Source: Paralvinella palmiformis (lineage: Eukaryota > Annelida > Polychaeta > Terebellida > Alvinellidae). Taken from it: a stretch of 64,000 nucleotides of DNA. The stretch spans positions 124,001 through 188,000 of the forward strand of contig JAODUP010000223.1 of assembly GCA_025642065.1 (NCBI GenBank), read 5' to 3'. Made by a program: the position numbers and the translations under genes. Below, in pieces: positions 1-12,474 of the stretch. Under the pieces are notes generated by a model. It did not search any database. It was not told where the DNA came from and was given only the letters and a program-made list of their open reading frames with translations. Within the stretch, counting starts at the first letter, position 1; every line of letters starts with the position of its first letter.

Positions 1-1568
1 GATGACACACTGTCAAGATAAAGCTTCTTCTGGTCAGTCTTCTGGCCCTCATATACGTGTTAGCGGTATGTCAACAGTTATACTGCCGATGTTTAGCTGT
101 GAGGAACCAATTCCAGAGGGCACAACTCACTACTTAATGGTTCTCCTTGACCTTAACACATCTTTGATAGCCTTAGACTGGTCTTCCTGCTTATTCAGCT
201 ATCTCTTGCTATCATATCTACAACTTTCCCAACTACACTCCTGGACATGCTAAGTCTCTGGATGACCACACTCTGGGTGAAGCCATCTTCCAGCATTTGA
301 CTGCTAATGCCACTTTAAATGGACTCTATAAGTATAAGTATCTAGTAGCATTCACTACCAACAACACAACACACACAATAAATAACAAGCTTATAGATAT
401 TCCCATTTTGCTTGTGCACAAAAATAAAAGCTTTGTACAGAATTCCTCTTCGTTGTCTTTCTATACCTATAAGGCACTGGTTGTGATATTTTCAGAGTGG
501 GGATATGAACCTGTATTATTTCAAATATCACTGCTAACAGCTAACTTCATTTGAAAAATTGCCAGATAATACTTGAATTATAGCTTATTTCAGTATGCCT
601 ATCAGAAATGTGTCTAGATGTGCTAAGCCTAAGACTATAAAATCATCATGATCATTCAATCACTGTCATTGTGTTAGTTGGCAACAGTAGCTTCTATTAC
701 AAATTTCAAACTCAGAATTATAGATCAAGTAGATCTATCTAGTAGCTTTTCTATGCTATAGATCTATTCTATAAGACAGATATGTGAAGTCACTGTTGTG
801 ATCAGTTGAATACTTACTAATTTGTGTTACTAAGACTCTTAGAAGTTAGATAGTCACATAATCACATACTGATCCACTTCTGATTCTGTTGGACTCTCAT
901 GCTATTCATAGTAATTAATGTAAATATACCAGATACCTGCTAACCTAGTATTTACTGTATTAGAGTGTCTTCATAATACATTTTATATCCGAATTGAAGA
1001 TAGGGTCTAGTCTCTATTATCAATACCGTTGGTTACATGAGTAACATGGTGATGGTCACTGGTGCCAGTGGTGGTCATAATGTCCGTAACACATCATCGT
1101 CTATCACACATTATTAATACATTAATCATCTATACTACTATTTGTTAGTTAAACCATTATAATCCTTTAACAGATACGATATTATCGATCAATGAGACAT
1201 TTTGTCTTCACGCAGAAAACGTACAAAATATTGAAAACAATTCAAGTGACATTTAAGGCCACAATACGTTACGGCCTCAGACAGTTCGACCCACCATAAG
1301 GTGGTCGAAAGCGTACACATGCAAACCGGATATAAATTTTCACGGGAATACTGCTATGTTATGTAAGGAATAATATTGGAGTCTTAGGATCCATAAACTA
1401 TAGATAGAGTTATAATGTACACGAACGATTAAATAGTGATTGCTGCGATATTTGTTCTATCTACTACTAGACTAGTAATTAGCTGTAACATCTAGAGTCT
1501 AATATAGCTGTATAGTTTAGCCGGTTTCCGTACCTCGTCAAATCACCGTACCCTTTCATATAGAGGTT
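1..1568. other. No gene recognised
   Basis: AT-rich sequence with only short open frames (for example 2-253 and 297-554 on the + strand) that have no recognisable domain or splice context. The first 250 bases are slightly less AT-rich and could be a worn repeat or the edge of an exon outside the window. A small hairpin (ACCACC/GGTGGT arms) lies near 1290-1310. Nothing else is supportable. Confidence 0.5.
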
Positions 1569-1569
1569 T

Positions 1570-1596
1570 GTATATATATATATATATATATATATA
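1570..1596. repeat. (TA)n microsatellite
   Basis: An uninterrupted TA dinucleotide run directly beside the 3' end of the CR1-like fragment at 1600-2300. Confidence 0.9.
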
Positions 1597-1599
1597 GTA

Positions 1600-2300
1600 A
1601 ATTAGTAACGCAGTCCATTACTCATACTCAAACCCAATTTTGATCTTAGTTAGGCTACATAGCCTGTATCAGGTCGAGGCCTTTCTAAATTAGACTTGTT
1701 TAAGTTATAAGCATCATGTACCGAGTGTTGGCTGTATTTATACTGCCGCCAATGACTATCCAGTCTGTTTTTTAAATACATTTAGTGAGGGTGCACTAAC
1801 CACTTCAGCAGGCAACATATTCCATGAGTTTAAAATCCTGTTGCTGTAGTTTTGTTGCCTGATATTTTTCATTGATATTTCTTTAACTTGAAACTGTGAC
1901 CCCTAGCCGAGGGGTAGGCCTACTGCCGCCTAGTGAATGATGTATATGGTTTAATGTACTCAGCATCTACTGCATCTATTCCAGACATGTGTTTATATGT
2001 CTCTATCATGTCACCTCTAGCTCGTCTATAGTAGAGGCTGGGTAGATCTAGGGCAGTAATTATCTCAACATAAGACAGGTCCCTCAATCCGGGGCTAGTT
2101 TTGTTGCTCGATGTTGGGCATTCTCCAACAGGTCATATTCTTTTTTTAATACTGGGCACCAGGCAGTGTTCCCATATTCGAGATGTGGCCTAATAAGAGA
2201 GGTGTACAAAGTCTTCATTGTTGCATTATCAAGGTACACATATGATCTTCTGATCAGGCCTAATAGTTTGTTAGCTATATTTACCTTTTTTCCCACAAAT
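1600..2300 (-). pseudogene. CR1-like LINE 3' end (RT C-terminal region)
   Basis: Read on the - strand, the frame from 2296 contains LYTSLIRPHLEYGNTAWCP followed by HRATKLAP, which is the conserved thumb/C-terminal region of CR1-clade reverse transcriptases. Homology continues across frameshifts and stops down to about 1600 (DMIETYKHMSGID, then NSWNMLPAEVVSAPSLN). The endonuclease and RT palm are absent, so this is a typical 5'-truncated LINE copy. Its last 150 bases closely match a second copy at 50500-50700, showing a family with at least two insertions in this window. Not functional. Confidence 0.8.
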
Positions 2301-2439
2301 GAAGCAGATATAACACGGTGTGGTGCTTCCCTCCTGATTATTTTAATGTTGATATTACAGTTTCATCAATATTTTTGCTGGAAATACATATATATCAAAG
2401 ACTGTTTACCATTGATGAAAATTGAAACAATGATTTAGC

Positions 2440-3370
2440 CAGGGCCTCCCGGTTTTGAGCTACATCTCCCGGTGGGAGTCATAAATCTCCCGGTTTTTAA
2501 CGAAACCCAAACAAAAAAATATCTAACTTTATCGAGCTTGGGGTGAAATAATTTATTTTATTTTTGCCTGAGAGTAATGTCTCGTGTGTTTTCTGGATGT
2601 GAAGTAAATATCCTTGCCTGTGAAAAAACTCCTCATTGCGAATTCCTTCAGTTCTCCGCCATGGCACCACTTAGGCTGTTTAAATGCCAGTACTCAACGT
2701 GTGAGGCATTTCCTGCAGCAGTGGCCTGTGCTACTGAGCTACTTCCGGGGTCACAAGGATTGTGATGTGATCGCCCGGGACGTGTGAAGCGTTGTGTAGA
2801 TTACCTTGCAGTCTTAAGATAAAGGCTTATGATAGTGAGCGCGTCTTCTCCATGTGCCACAAGATTGACACCGATGCTCTATCACAGCTTGGCAGTGACA
2901 CACTGCACGCTCTTCTTTCATGCAAAATCAACATGGATGAGCCATGCTATGTCTGTCTTTACAAGTGTTTAACGTGTTTTTTTTAAATATGTTTTTTTGG
3001 TAGATCTGCATAGACACTTACTTTATTATCATGTTTTACTTAGTGCATTAGTTTTTATATAGTGCAATAATTTGAGATTGTGTGTTTAACATTTTTTTAT
3101 GTTATTTTTTCTAGATCTGCATTGACACATACTTTATTATCATCTTTTTTTTCAATGCATTATAGTTTTTACAAAGTGCAATAATTTGAGATTGTATGTT
3201 TTACATGGAACATAGGCATTTTGTACTTCATTTGGTCTCAGGTATTATAGTTGGTAATAATAAAACTTGATTGTTTTGGCCTAAGGAGTGTTTTCTTTTC
3301 TGTTATCATAGTGATTATTATAATATTCCGAATTACGTATAAAAGCCCGATTTTCTGAGACCCTTGGATT
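2440..3370 (+). pseudogene. Degenerate transposase remnant with a hAT/BED-type C-terminal motif
   Basis: A + strand frame at about 2817-2980 encodes YDSERVFSMCHKIDTDALSQL followed by GSDTLHALLSCKIN. This resembles the C-terminal dimerisation segment of hAT/ZBED-like transposases, where N/DSERVFS is followed by TDxRSxL and xLxxLxxCKxN. Upstream frames are broken. The sequence starts near CAGGGCCTCCCGG (2441) and could end near 3350 at a GACCCTTG, which weakly suggests hAT termini. The flanking 8-mers match poorly (gatttagc against gattttcg), so the boundaries are guesses. Confidence 0.5.
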
Positions 3371-3539
3371 TTCGTATAAATCTTCGGTTCTGGCATTTCT
3401 GAAACTTAACATATATGATTTAATACTTTGTATTTCTCATAACACACAGCATGAGATATATCAATGGTCACTAATTACACAATGAGATAAGTAATTGATA
3501 TAAACTTGATAAGTGACTATTTAATTTAAGCTTAATTAC

Positions 3540-6420
3540 ATATTGTAATTGGATTTAAACAATTATATTGGGTCGTCTACAAGAAAATACAATGACGTAT
3601 TGATTGATTTACTGAATTATACGATCTTGGGGTTTGAATCTATTCGGGGGGCTGCTTCTTCTGGTAGTGAATTCCAATTATTGACAACCCTTTGGTTTAA
3701 AAAATGTGCGCAAGTCTGCAGTGCTGCCTCGTCAGCTTCTGACTATGGCCCCTTGTCTGTGAAATTAAGATCTTGGTCTGTGATGAACACAATAAATCCC
3801 GGTTGTGGTATTATATACCTGTATCATGTCACCTCTTCTGCGTTTTAATAGATCAGGGTTGGAAGCTTCAAAGTCCTCAGGCGGTCCTCGTATGATAAAT
3901 GTCGGAGATTCTGTATAAGCTTTGTCGCTCTTCTCTTAACCTTTTATACCTCTACACAATCCCTCTTGAAACGTAGTGATTATATGATGTTGCCATACTC
4001 AGGTGAGACTCGACCAGTTTGTTGAATAGTCTGGGGAAAGTTACTTCACTGATGCACGTACATGTAGCTCTTATGAGGCCGAGCATCCTTGAATATTTCT
4101 TAACAGCAGCTGCTACATATTTATGAAACTTGAGCTCTTCGTCTATGATCACACCCAGAAACCTTTCCTCAGTGGCTACGACTAGGCTGGCTCCCTTCAT
4201 ATGGTGGTCATGTTTTGGGTTTCTGGATCCTAGGGGCAGGATGTTGCACCCCCCTAGATGCCAGTCCTCGGAGCACTTGACAGGCATATCAAGGTCGGTT
4301 TGGATTTTGTGACGCTCCTCCTCTGTTGTTATACAACGAAACAGTTTTGTGTCGTCTGTGAATATCTTTGCAGTACTTTCAACCATTTCTGGGCAATCAC
4401 TGATAAATAACCGTCCCTGAGGGTTAACGACCCACCATTGATTAACACCCTCCCTGGTCCACTCCTTTAGATTCCAACTGATGCCATATGCCTCAAGCTT
4501 CAAGATCTGGCGATTATGGGGAATAATATCAAACAAATTCTTGAAATATAAGTATACCACGTCCAAGGTTTTCCTTTATCCAGCCATTTAGTCCACAGTT
4601 CCAATATTACCAACAGCTGCGTCATACATGATCGCCCTGGAATAAATCCATGTTGTGATCGAGTCGCAAGTGGTTACCTTCAATCATATGATGGACAAGC
4701 TGGTCTCTGATGATCGATTCCATAACTTTCCCTATAACTGTAGTGAAGCTAACTGGTTTATAGTTGCCTGTTGTTGTCTTACTTCCTTTCTTGTGTATTG
4801 GAGTGATATATGTTCCAGCTCTTGGACAGCTGACTCTCTTCGAGTGAACACTATCGCCAGTATACCATATAATGTCAGCTGTTTTCTTCTAAATTCTTGG
4901 ATGTACTCCGTCTGGTCCTGCCGACTTGGTTGGCTTTAGCTTCTTCAATTTCTTTGCTACCATATCTGGTGATATGATGAGGTCACTCTATATGATTCCA
5001 TTATGTTTAGGATTGGCATCGACTCTATATGTGCTGTTCCATCACCCTGAGTGAGTGAGTCAGCTGTCCTCTTGTTTGAGATCACCCAGTTTGGGTTTAT
5101 TTTTCAGCTAGCTGTTAGAATAACGCCAAAACTCTTTTTGGTTTGCCTTGATGTTACGTGCAAGATCATGTTCAAAGTTTCTGCAAAGCTTGCGAATCAT
5201 CCACGTTAGAGTACCACAATCGAAATAATTATTTATTACTTTTTATATTATCCACGGAATTTCTTATGTACCTAATGTTACAATATTGTATTCTATGTAT
5301 TGTATTTTTATGTACATGAATTCTGAATAAACTCAAATCAAATCAGATTATCCCTATCTCTTGCTGCACGAACATAATCCAGATAATCCCCTGTGTCTGT
5401 GTATATTTTCCATGATTCATATTTTTCTTCCTGATAGTCATATATGGCTGCCTTGTTCATCCAGAGTTTCTTCCTCTTATCCATCCTAGGCTGGGTTTTT
5501 GGGGAGGTACTTAATTATCAATGGCTGCACAATTCATCTTAGAACTATGAACATGCTTTCTCTGCACTTATAGTTTATCAAGTGACCGTTCCCAATCAAT
5601 TTTCTGGATTTCCTAGTTCAAGTTGTCATAGTCCCATTTATGATATCGAAACTTTGGTGTATCTGTCTCTGCTTTATCTGTGTAAGCCTTTAATGTAATT
5701 CATGGTCACTGGATCCGAGTCTTAATTGGTAAGATGTCCAGTTTTTCAATCATGTTTTCGTGATTTCTGATTACTAGACCCAATGTATTTTTATGTTGAC
5801 CATATAGTGGTGTTGTGTATAGCTTGTGTGACATGCTGATACAGATAATGCAGTTTCTCAGTGCATCAATAAAGATTTGGCTTTGATAACCTTGTCCTTC
5901 GTTTCTTGTAACAGAGTCCCAGGCTATGCTCGGGTAATTGAAATCACCCGTTATCAGTAGGTGGCTTAGTTTGGCTGGAGTAATGTACTTGAACAATTTA
6001 CATAACTCACCATGATTCGTCTTGGTCGAGGAGCTATAGGGACTGCAATAAACACAACTTTTTCAATTCAACCTATAGTTGGAGTGCGTCATTTCCTGTC
6101 AGTCTTAAGTTTAACCATTGGTTTTCATAGAAGTCAGATTCTGGCATAAATTCAGCTACGTGATCGCATAATCTTGAAAATATATAAATGATGATGTCCC
6201 TCAATCACAGCGGACTCCTGTTCAATATGTATGAATAAGTTTCAGCTGTTCTGATGTGGTGAGAGTTAATGTGTGTGTATTTCGGTTTCCCTTCTGTTAG
6301 CATAACTATATCTGTTTTTAACTCTTCTACCACTAGTTGTAATTCTGGGAGTGTGTTGATTAGGATATCCGTATTTGTTTATGATATATATCTTGAGTGC
6401 TTTCAACTTCTTATTTTGTC
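3540..6420 (-). pseudogene. CR1-like LINE, multiply broken
   Basis: The - strand holds pieces of a non-LTR retrotransposon ORF2 in the expected order. The endonuclease end is at 5996-5706 (HLLITGDFNYPSIAWDS, catalytic GDFN), followed by linker remnants and RT palm remnants. The frame 4566-3952 carries FDIIPHNRQILKLEAYGI, a changed FxDD box (IFTDDTKLFRC in place of FADDTKLF) and FLGVIIDEELKFHKYVA. The thumb follows near 3700-3640 in another frame. Frameshifts, stops and an internal insertion near 5220-5350 make it inactive. Confidence 0.8.
5218..5350. mobile_element. Probable short insertion inside the CR1-like LINE
   Basis: The LINE linker reading (RKLCRNFEHDLARNIKAN, - strand) is interrupted by about 130 bases of very AT-rich DNA ending in TGAATAAACTCAAATCAAATC. 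It resumes with coding-like sequence (VRAARDRDN) beyond. The CAAAT-type reiterated tail looks like the 3' end of another LINE or a SINE. The junctions are approximate and no clear target duplication was found. Confidence 0.45.
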
Positions 6421-6479
6421 AATTATCTTGTAGTCAGTTTGAGGTTGATATGCCGTGGGTGACTTCATGTGTTGGCTTG

Positions 6480-6860
6480 ATGGCTTTATCAATCAATCAA
6501 TAATTTATTTCACAATATAAACGTGTTATAAAACTATAAACATTTTTGCGAACCCACACCCCAAATTAATAAATATTATTACTGACATAAATTGCAGACA
6601 CACCTTAAAATACCAAATAATTTTCTGTATATATTATTAAAGGCCACTACAACACGTTTATATGTATATACCCTTTATACGTTGACGACAAATGACAGCC
6701 AGAGGCATTGCAAAGGAATGATCTTGAATAAATTTATTTAACATATCTCATGATATCATCATCCTGATGTTTCTCATGTATAATTACACCCAAAATATTT
6801 GTTAGTTGTCAACTTGTTGGGATTCAGGTTGGGGTGCGCCTTGTTTGGGGTTGTCTTTTT
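6480..6860 (-). pseudogene. LINE 3' fragment with TTGA-type tail
   Basis: The - strand translation across frameshifts reads like the C-terminal RT segment with a KYLGVII-like start and a DDDIMRYVK stretch. It then runs into a 3' tail whose + strand reads ATCAATCAATCAATAA (6495-6510). Reiterated 3' tails are usual for several LINE clades. No intact frame remains. It differs from the CR1-like copies on either side, so it is a separate insertion. Confidence 0.55.
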
Positions 6861-7468
6861 TGTACCTTTAACGTACGATTCTGTGGTGGCGTCAGAGAGC
6901 TTAAATAAATAGTCTTTGGTGGCGTATTGTTAATGTTCACCATTAAACAAAAAAAGTTTGGACAATATTTGTAGGATGAAGATGGTAAATAGGGTTTCCT
7001 GGTTTATCTTTCGGGTATTTTAGTAAACCCCCCAATTATCGCCCATATCTTCATCTAGATTTATTAATAAACTGTCATGTGGTAAGACAAGTGATGCGTA
7101 TCAAACATATGATATAAATCACCATAACTCATGCAATATATCTATCTTTGTTTATGTGAATTATTTTATTAATTCACTTAATCAATTAAAAAAAAGATAT
7201 TTGATACTGACTCAGTATCAAGTATCTTTTCAAACTTCTAATCTATCATTCTATCATCTATGTCATGTATTATATGTGAATCGGAAATTGTGAATAAATT
7301 GTCTTGTCATGATCGAACGAACACCTAATTGTTTGGCCTATTTAGGCCATAAAAGAGTAACAACCGATACTAGACTCTACTTCTAATAAGATAATGAATA
7401 TTATTGGTTTATAAGTGTTTTACATTCACATGACATGATAATGATTCAGATCTGGTTTTGAGAATAAC

Positions 7469-7495
7469 TGATATATATATATATATATATATATA
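7469..7495. repeat. (TA)n microsatellite
   Basis: Pure AT dinucleotide run inside otherwise unassigned sequence. From about 6870 to 7900 I see no gene. Confidence 0.9.
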
Positions 7496-7903
7496 GTAGA
7501 CAATACGTCTGGAGAGATTGTCAGTTTCCTCATATATTTTACCCTCAATTATTCAACAAATGAATATTTTCATCTGACTCAGACAAGTTATCAAATCAGG
7601 TCACTTGACTCCCAATACTAACTATGCACTTATCTTAGACAAGCTCACAACTGTTAGTGTGAAGTCGTGACATTTTAACTTCATACAGATCTATATCATG
7701 AGCTTTATGTTAACTTCTTAATTTAGTGTTTAATGGATAAATTAAATTTATATTTTTATGATTTTGATATAAACATTTATTATTATCTGATTTCATTGTC
7801 AGACACCTTTAAATGTCTCCAGCCAGGAATCATACTTCATTAAGTCTACATTATTATTATTACTTTAATCATGTAATAAAAAATATCAGTAAAAATGTTA
7901 TTC

Positions 7904-8180
7904 AAGTAATCTAACACTGTCAACAAGTAATCTAACACTGTTAACGAGTAATCTAACACTGTCAACAAGTAATCTAACATTGTCAACAAGTAATCTGACA
8001 CTGTCAGTGAGTAATCTAACATTGTCAACAAGTAATCTAACACTGTTAACGAGTAATCTAACACTGTCAACAAGTAATCTAACATTGTTAATGAGAAATC
8101 TAACACTGTCAACAAGTAATCTAACATTGTTAATGAGAAATCTAACACTGTCAAGAAGTAATCTAACATTGTCAACAAAT
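7904..8180. repeat. 21-bp minisatellite, about 13 copies
   Basis: Tandem units of 21 bp, consensus AAGTAATCTAACACTGTCAAC, with variants (ACATTG, TTAACG, TTAATG). The period is a multiple of three and the unit lacks stops in several frames, so both strands show open frames with a seven-residue repeat (NVRLLVD on the - strand). These are by-products, not genes. The array lies about 150 bp upstream of the first NGRN exon. Confidence 0.95.
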
Positions 8181-8334
8181 AAATGTGAAAGAAAATATTT
8201 AAAGATGATCACTTTCTAGCGCTAACACAATACAATAACAAATAGTTATATTCCCATGTTTATATGTATAGTTATTTAATATTAAATGTATTTTCTAAAT
8301 AGGCATTGATCACAAAGTCCGTCAGAAAAAGAGA

Positions 8335-11300
8335 ATGTTGATACTTCAGTTGAAGAGAACACTCCTATGTATTTATCATAAAGTGATATGTCAAATGCCA
8401 GTGGCATACTATGCTCGTGTTAGAATATCCAGTAAGTATATTTATTTTTCTTATTAATTCACTTCAGTGTTGTTTTTACATGTGGTTATGCTGTAGTTTA
8501 CAGATTGATCTCTGTAACACTAAAAGACTGTGCAGTGGCAAGAGAACCTCAAGGTTGGGGTTCAAATCTTACTGTTGCTGTGGGATGTTTCTCTAGGAAG
8601 TCACTCCATGGTCATATGTCTCAGGAGTGATTAATTTAGTTATTGTAATTGTCTGGCAGTCCCCAATTGTCTTTGAAATAAATTGTTGGAAAAATGTCGG
8701 GGAATTATTTTTCTACAAAATGTTAGGGAACTTTTAAAAAGTGTTGGTTGTTGAGTATTTTTTTGTTATTTATCAATGTTTATTGTCAAGTATTAAGAAT
8801 GTCTTTTCTATATTTCATGGATTTTTACTAATACATGATAGCAACCTCTAAATCTCCATCACCTAGTAGTCTAATTATAGCACAGTGACTACTTCTGCTG
8901 AACTTCTTTATGAAGTTGTCTTGGCGGGAAACATCTCTTGGATGATGGTTTAATTTTCTTTTTATCACAATGATGATGATGTTAGTAAATCTTCATTTAT
9001 CTCCTAGCTCCTTGTCAACAGCCTCCTAATATTGATAATCTTGTCCTCTAGATGTAGAACATATGAATCCATATCTTGTGTCAATAAAAACTGAGAAAGC
9101 AGAGATACTTTGGCCAATCAAATGTGTACTCTCTCAGTTCTCTTACAATAAGATCCCTAAGATAAGTGATCTGTTATGGTATATGTTTCCAGACAGTCAA
9201 ATTACTATAAGTATTTTGTCATGGATCCAATCAAGATAATCTACATGCTATATTTCAGTATGACTCCATCAATGATATCAGATCATTGGTTTGTTATGTC
9301 AAAAAACTAAATCAGATTTGTTTATTTAAATCAGATTAAAAATTTGTTTAATAAATGTTTTAGATTTTTTATTCTGGTGTCGAGTCCCTGCATTTCTTTG
9401 TCAAATTTCTTGCATATTGCCTAACATAGTGCTTTCCCCACAACTTTAGTCTTATCAAAGTATAACCACACACAATCTTGTTTTCCCCCAAACATTGTGA
9501 AGTTGACAAGTGTCAATCTATATTGATGAAATACGCAATACTGTAATTTCAAAGTTACAGAGTCAGGTTTTGTTTCTGGTATGTATTCAGAGTGTTTAAA
9601 TCTAATTGCAGTTTAATTATAAACATATGTAAAAATAATTATTTAACTTAAACATCAATTGATTTTAAATAACATGTAATTTGTTGTATTTCAATAAAAA
9701 TAAATGCAATAATCGTAATCAGTTTTTTTTAAATGTACAGAAAGCCATTGTAAAGATATGTGTGGCCTTTGTATAAAAACATATTGCCTTTGTATAAAAA
9801 CATATTACCTTTGTATAAAAACATTGGCTTTGTAGAGAAACATATTACCTTTGTATAAAAACATATTACCTTTGTAGAGAAACATATTACTTTGTACAAA
9901 AACATATTACCTTTGTATAGAAACATATCATATTTTATGATTCTTCATATTTATCCCATTACTGCTTAAAAAAGCAGTTCAGCAGACAAAAATAATATGT
10001 TTTGGGGTCCATTCAACAAAATATAATGTACAAATTTCATAACAGTTATTTGTTGTATTGCTAAAACTAGCGTTAAACAATTGTGATCATTATTGACAGT
10101 GACTAGTTTTATGTCGTAAATATGGTTTAATAGACGAGTCATTTTAATGTCTACATCTGTTGCTATTTTCATTGATTAATTAGTGTGGAATAATTAACTG
10201 AAATTATCAATAACGTGATTATGTACTGTGATGCCTTGTTTATAAAAGGGTTGTCTGTAGTTTTAGTAGTCAGTATAACATTGTTGTGAAACAACTAGAA
10301 AGTGTGCAATATTTACATATAACTTGAATGTTGTAAAAATTATATTAATAAATATAAAGCTATATTTATTTTATTCTGTAGGATATCCTGCCCTCAGTAA
10401 ATCCGATCCAAAAATCGACTACGATGATCCAGCGGCCTACAAACTTTCAGAAATGTACGAAGATGAAGAACAGTTAAAGGAAAAACCATCCAGGTTAATA
10501 TTAAAAAATATTTATTGTTTATGTGTCGGCTATTTTAATTGTTTGTCTTAAACTTTGTTTTATACTGGTAATTATTATTAAAACCATCATCATCATTATG
10601 ATGATATATAAAAGAAAACAGCTAAATTATATTATCAATTCTGTGAGTAATAATATATGTCTATGTTGGATGTTTAGATTCTTTGGTAATTATTAAAACT
10701 ATCTAATTAAAATATATTTCTTCTTATATATTATTTACATAAACAGTGATCCTCATTCACCACGAAGAACTGTCTTCAAGACCATTGAAAGAAAATTCTT
10801 CCGACCACCACAGGAAATAAACCTTTTAACCTGGGATGCTAAAGAACAGATACGATATCTCCATCAGGAGTTTCCAGATGAATGGACAGTAGAGAAGCTT
10901 TCTCAGAGCTTTCCCATTAGCATCAGTGGTGTGCAACGCTTGCTCAAATCGAAATTCCAGCCAAGAACAGTTGATGAGGTCATCAGACATGATCGACGAG
11001 TTCAGAAAGCATGGAAGGCTTTAAAGGACACCAGAAAAGGCAAACTTACAAGTGGCCCAATTATAAGTCGATATGAAATGCTGAAGGAAAACAATCAGCT
11101 GAAACTACTGAGTAATGCTGCGGGACACAAATATTTGCCACATTCAGACTGGCACCAGAAGATGCTCGAAGCAGACAGCGCTAAAGACCAACAGCCCGGA
11201 GTGTACAAGTCACTTGTCACTGACTACCTGAAACTGAAAACAGCCAAAGATGAAATAATGTCCTCTCTAACTAAGGAACAGCAATGTATCCTCTCTGATA

Positions 11301-11956
11301 ATTCACTCAGTAATGAAGTTTATCTCCAACTTTTGGTCAAGAATATAAGTGAAGAAAAAGATACAACAGCTAGTGACACAAGTAATCAAGCTGTGAAGCA
11401 GGAAAACAAAATAACTAATGAAACTTATTGCGAAGAAAACAGAAGAGAAATACCGTCCATCACCACCAGAAATAACGACAGTAATACAGATAAACCAATC
11501 AGATTACGAGCCAGTATAACTAATCAGTCATTTTTAGCATCAAAGAAAGATCAAAACAATTATGATGAGCCGATTGATATTGGCCTCCGAGATACAAAGA
11601 AATTATCTTTAAGTCACAGACCAGCAGACAACAAAGTTGATGAAATATCAGAAGATGAAATAAGAAAACTACAGAAGGAGAATGTCTCTTGGTTGCCATC
11701 TGAGAAGGCATCCCCTGAAAGTGAATTAAAAGATGCCGTATATTTTGAATCTCCAGCAGGTTCAGATGTTACGGAGCCATATATGTACGATCCAGACACA
11801 GGCTACCAGTATCCATTTGGACGACATAAAGATTTGCCGAAGGAAACAATTGACATGTCTAAGATTGAGAAGCCATCAAAAAATGAGACACTATTGGTTC
11901 AAGATGGCAAGGATGTCTATGATGAAGATGGCGAGTTTCTATATAGAATTCCTTGA
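8335..11956 (+). CDS. NGRN: Neugrin, mitochondrial ribosome-assembly factor
   Basis: Three exons: 8335-8431, 10382-10493 and 10747-11956. Phases agree (97, 112 and 1210 nt), giving 472 aa. Introns are GTAAGT..TAG and GTTAAT..CAG. Exon 1 encodes a basic, hydrophobic N-terminus (MLILQLKRTLLCIYHK) suited to a mitochondrial targeting signal. Exon 3 opens with the neugrin domain (about residues 75-205): LTWDAKEQIRYLHQEFPDEW, then LLKSKFQP. The C-terminus ends DEDGEFLYRIP, like the vertebrate protein. Vertebrate neugrin (about 290 aa) acts in 16S rRNA and mitoribosome biogenesis; the acidic, Ser/Lys-rich middle makes this one longer. Exon 1 is assigned by phase and presequence character and is less certain than exons 2 and 3. 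A poly(A) signal lies at 12222. The gene is convergent with PIGO. Confidence 0.88.
8525..8690 (+). mobile_element. tRNA-related SINE remnant in NGRN intron 1
   Basis: GCAGTGGCAAGAGAACCTC followed by GGGGTTCAAATCTTAC resembles a decayed tRNA promoter head (A-box-like and B-box GGTTCAAATC). A body follows with GTGGGATGTTTCTC. The same body pattern recurs at 62925-63070. No target duplication was identified. Confidence 0.5.
9765..9928. repeat. 21-bp minisatellite in NGRN intron 1
   Basis: About eight units of roughly 21 bp, consensus GCCTTTGTATAAAAACATATT with variants (GTAGAGAAAC, GTACAAAAAC) and a few shortened copies. The repetitive open frame on the - strand is an artefact of the array. Confidence 0.9.
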
Positions 11957-12221
11957 GTGATTTGTTGTTGAATTAAAATCACAAGAGGTCAATTATCTTT
12001 GATCGCAGATATTGAAACACGTGAAAGTTCACGTATATATTTCCAGATACTTTTGATTGGTTTACTTTTTATTTCTTCAATAATCATGAGCATGGTGAGA
12101 AATAGAACTACTGTAAGAATGTTTGCTGCATATATTTGTTAGTCTAATTTGAACATAAAATTCGGTGTTATATTTGTTTATTATTCGTACTTTTTTCTGT
12201 GAATAAGGTACGACTGTCAGA

Positions 12222-12227
12222 AATAAA
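12222..12227 (+). promoter_or_regulatory. NGRN polyadenylation signal (candidate)
   Basis: A canonical AATAAA lies 266 bases after the NGRN stop codon and 248 bases before the PIGO stop on the other strand. The two convergent 3' UTRs must therefore be short or overlap. Confidence 0.6.
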
Positions 12228-12474
12228 GCCACACGAGAGATCTTCAGTAACATTTAATAATCCATAAAAATGTTCCTATTACAGAGTTAACAATAAATTA
12301 CATACATATATATAAAACCTATTGATATTGGTAGCCAAAATTATCAACTTATACTGGTATGATTTCTATACAATGTTGATTACAAAATGTCAATGATAGT
12401 TGAGAAAGATTCAAATATCTCTCTCGAAGATGAACGAACTGAAGAAAGTAAACAATGTTATTTATTGGTAACGA

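Noticed and set aside
7846..8219. Overlapping repetitive open frames on both strands (up to 110 codons)
   Set aside because: They arise solely from the 21-bp minisatellite period being a multiple of three.
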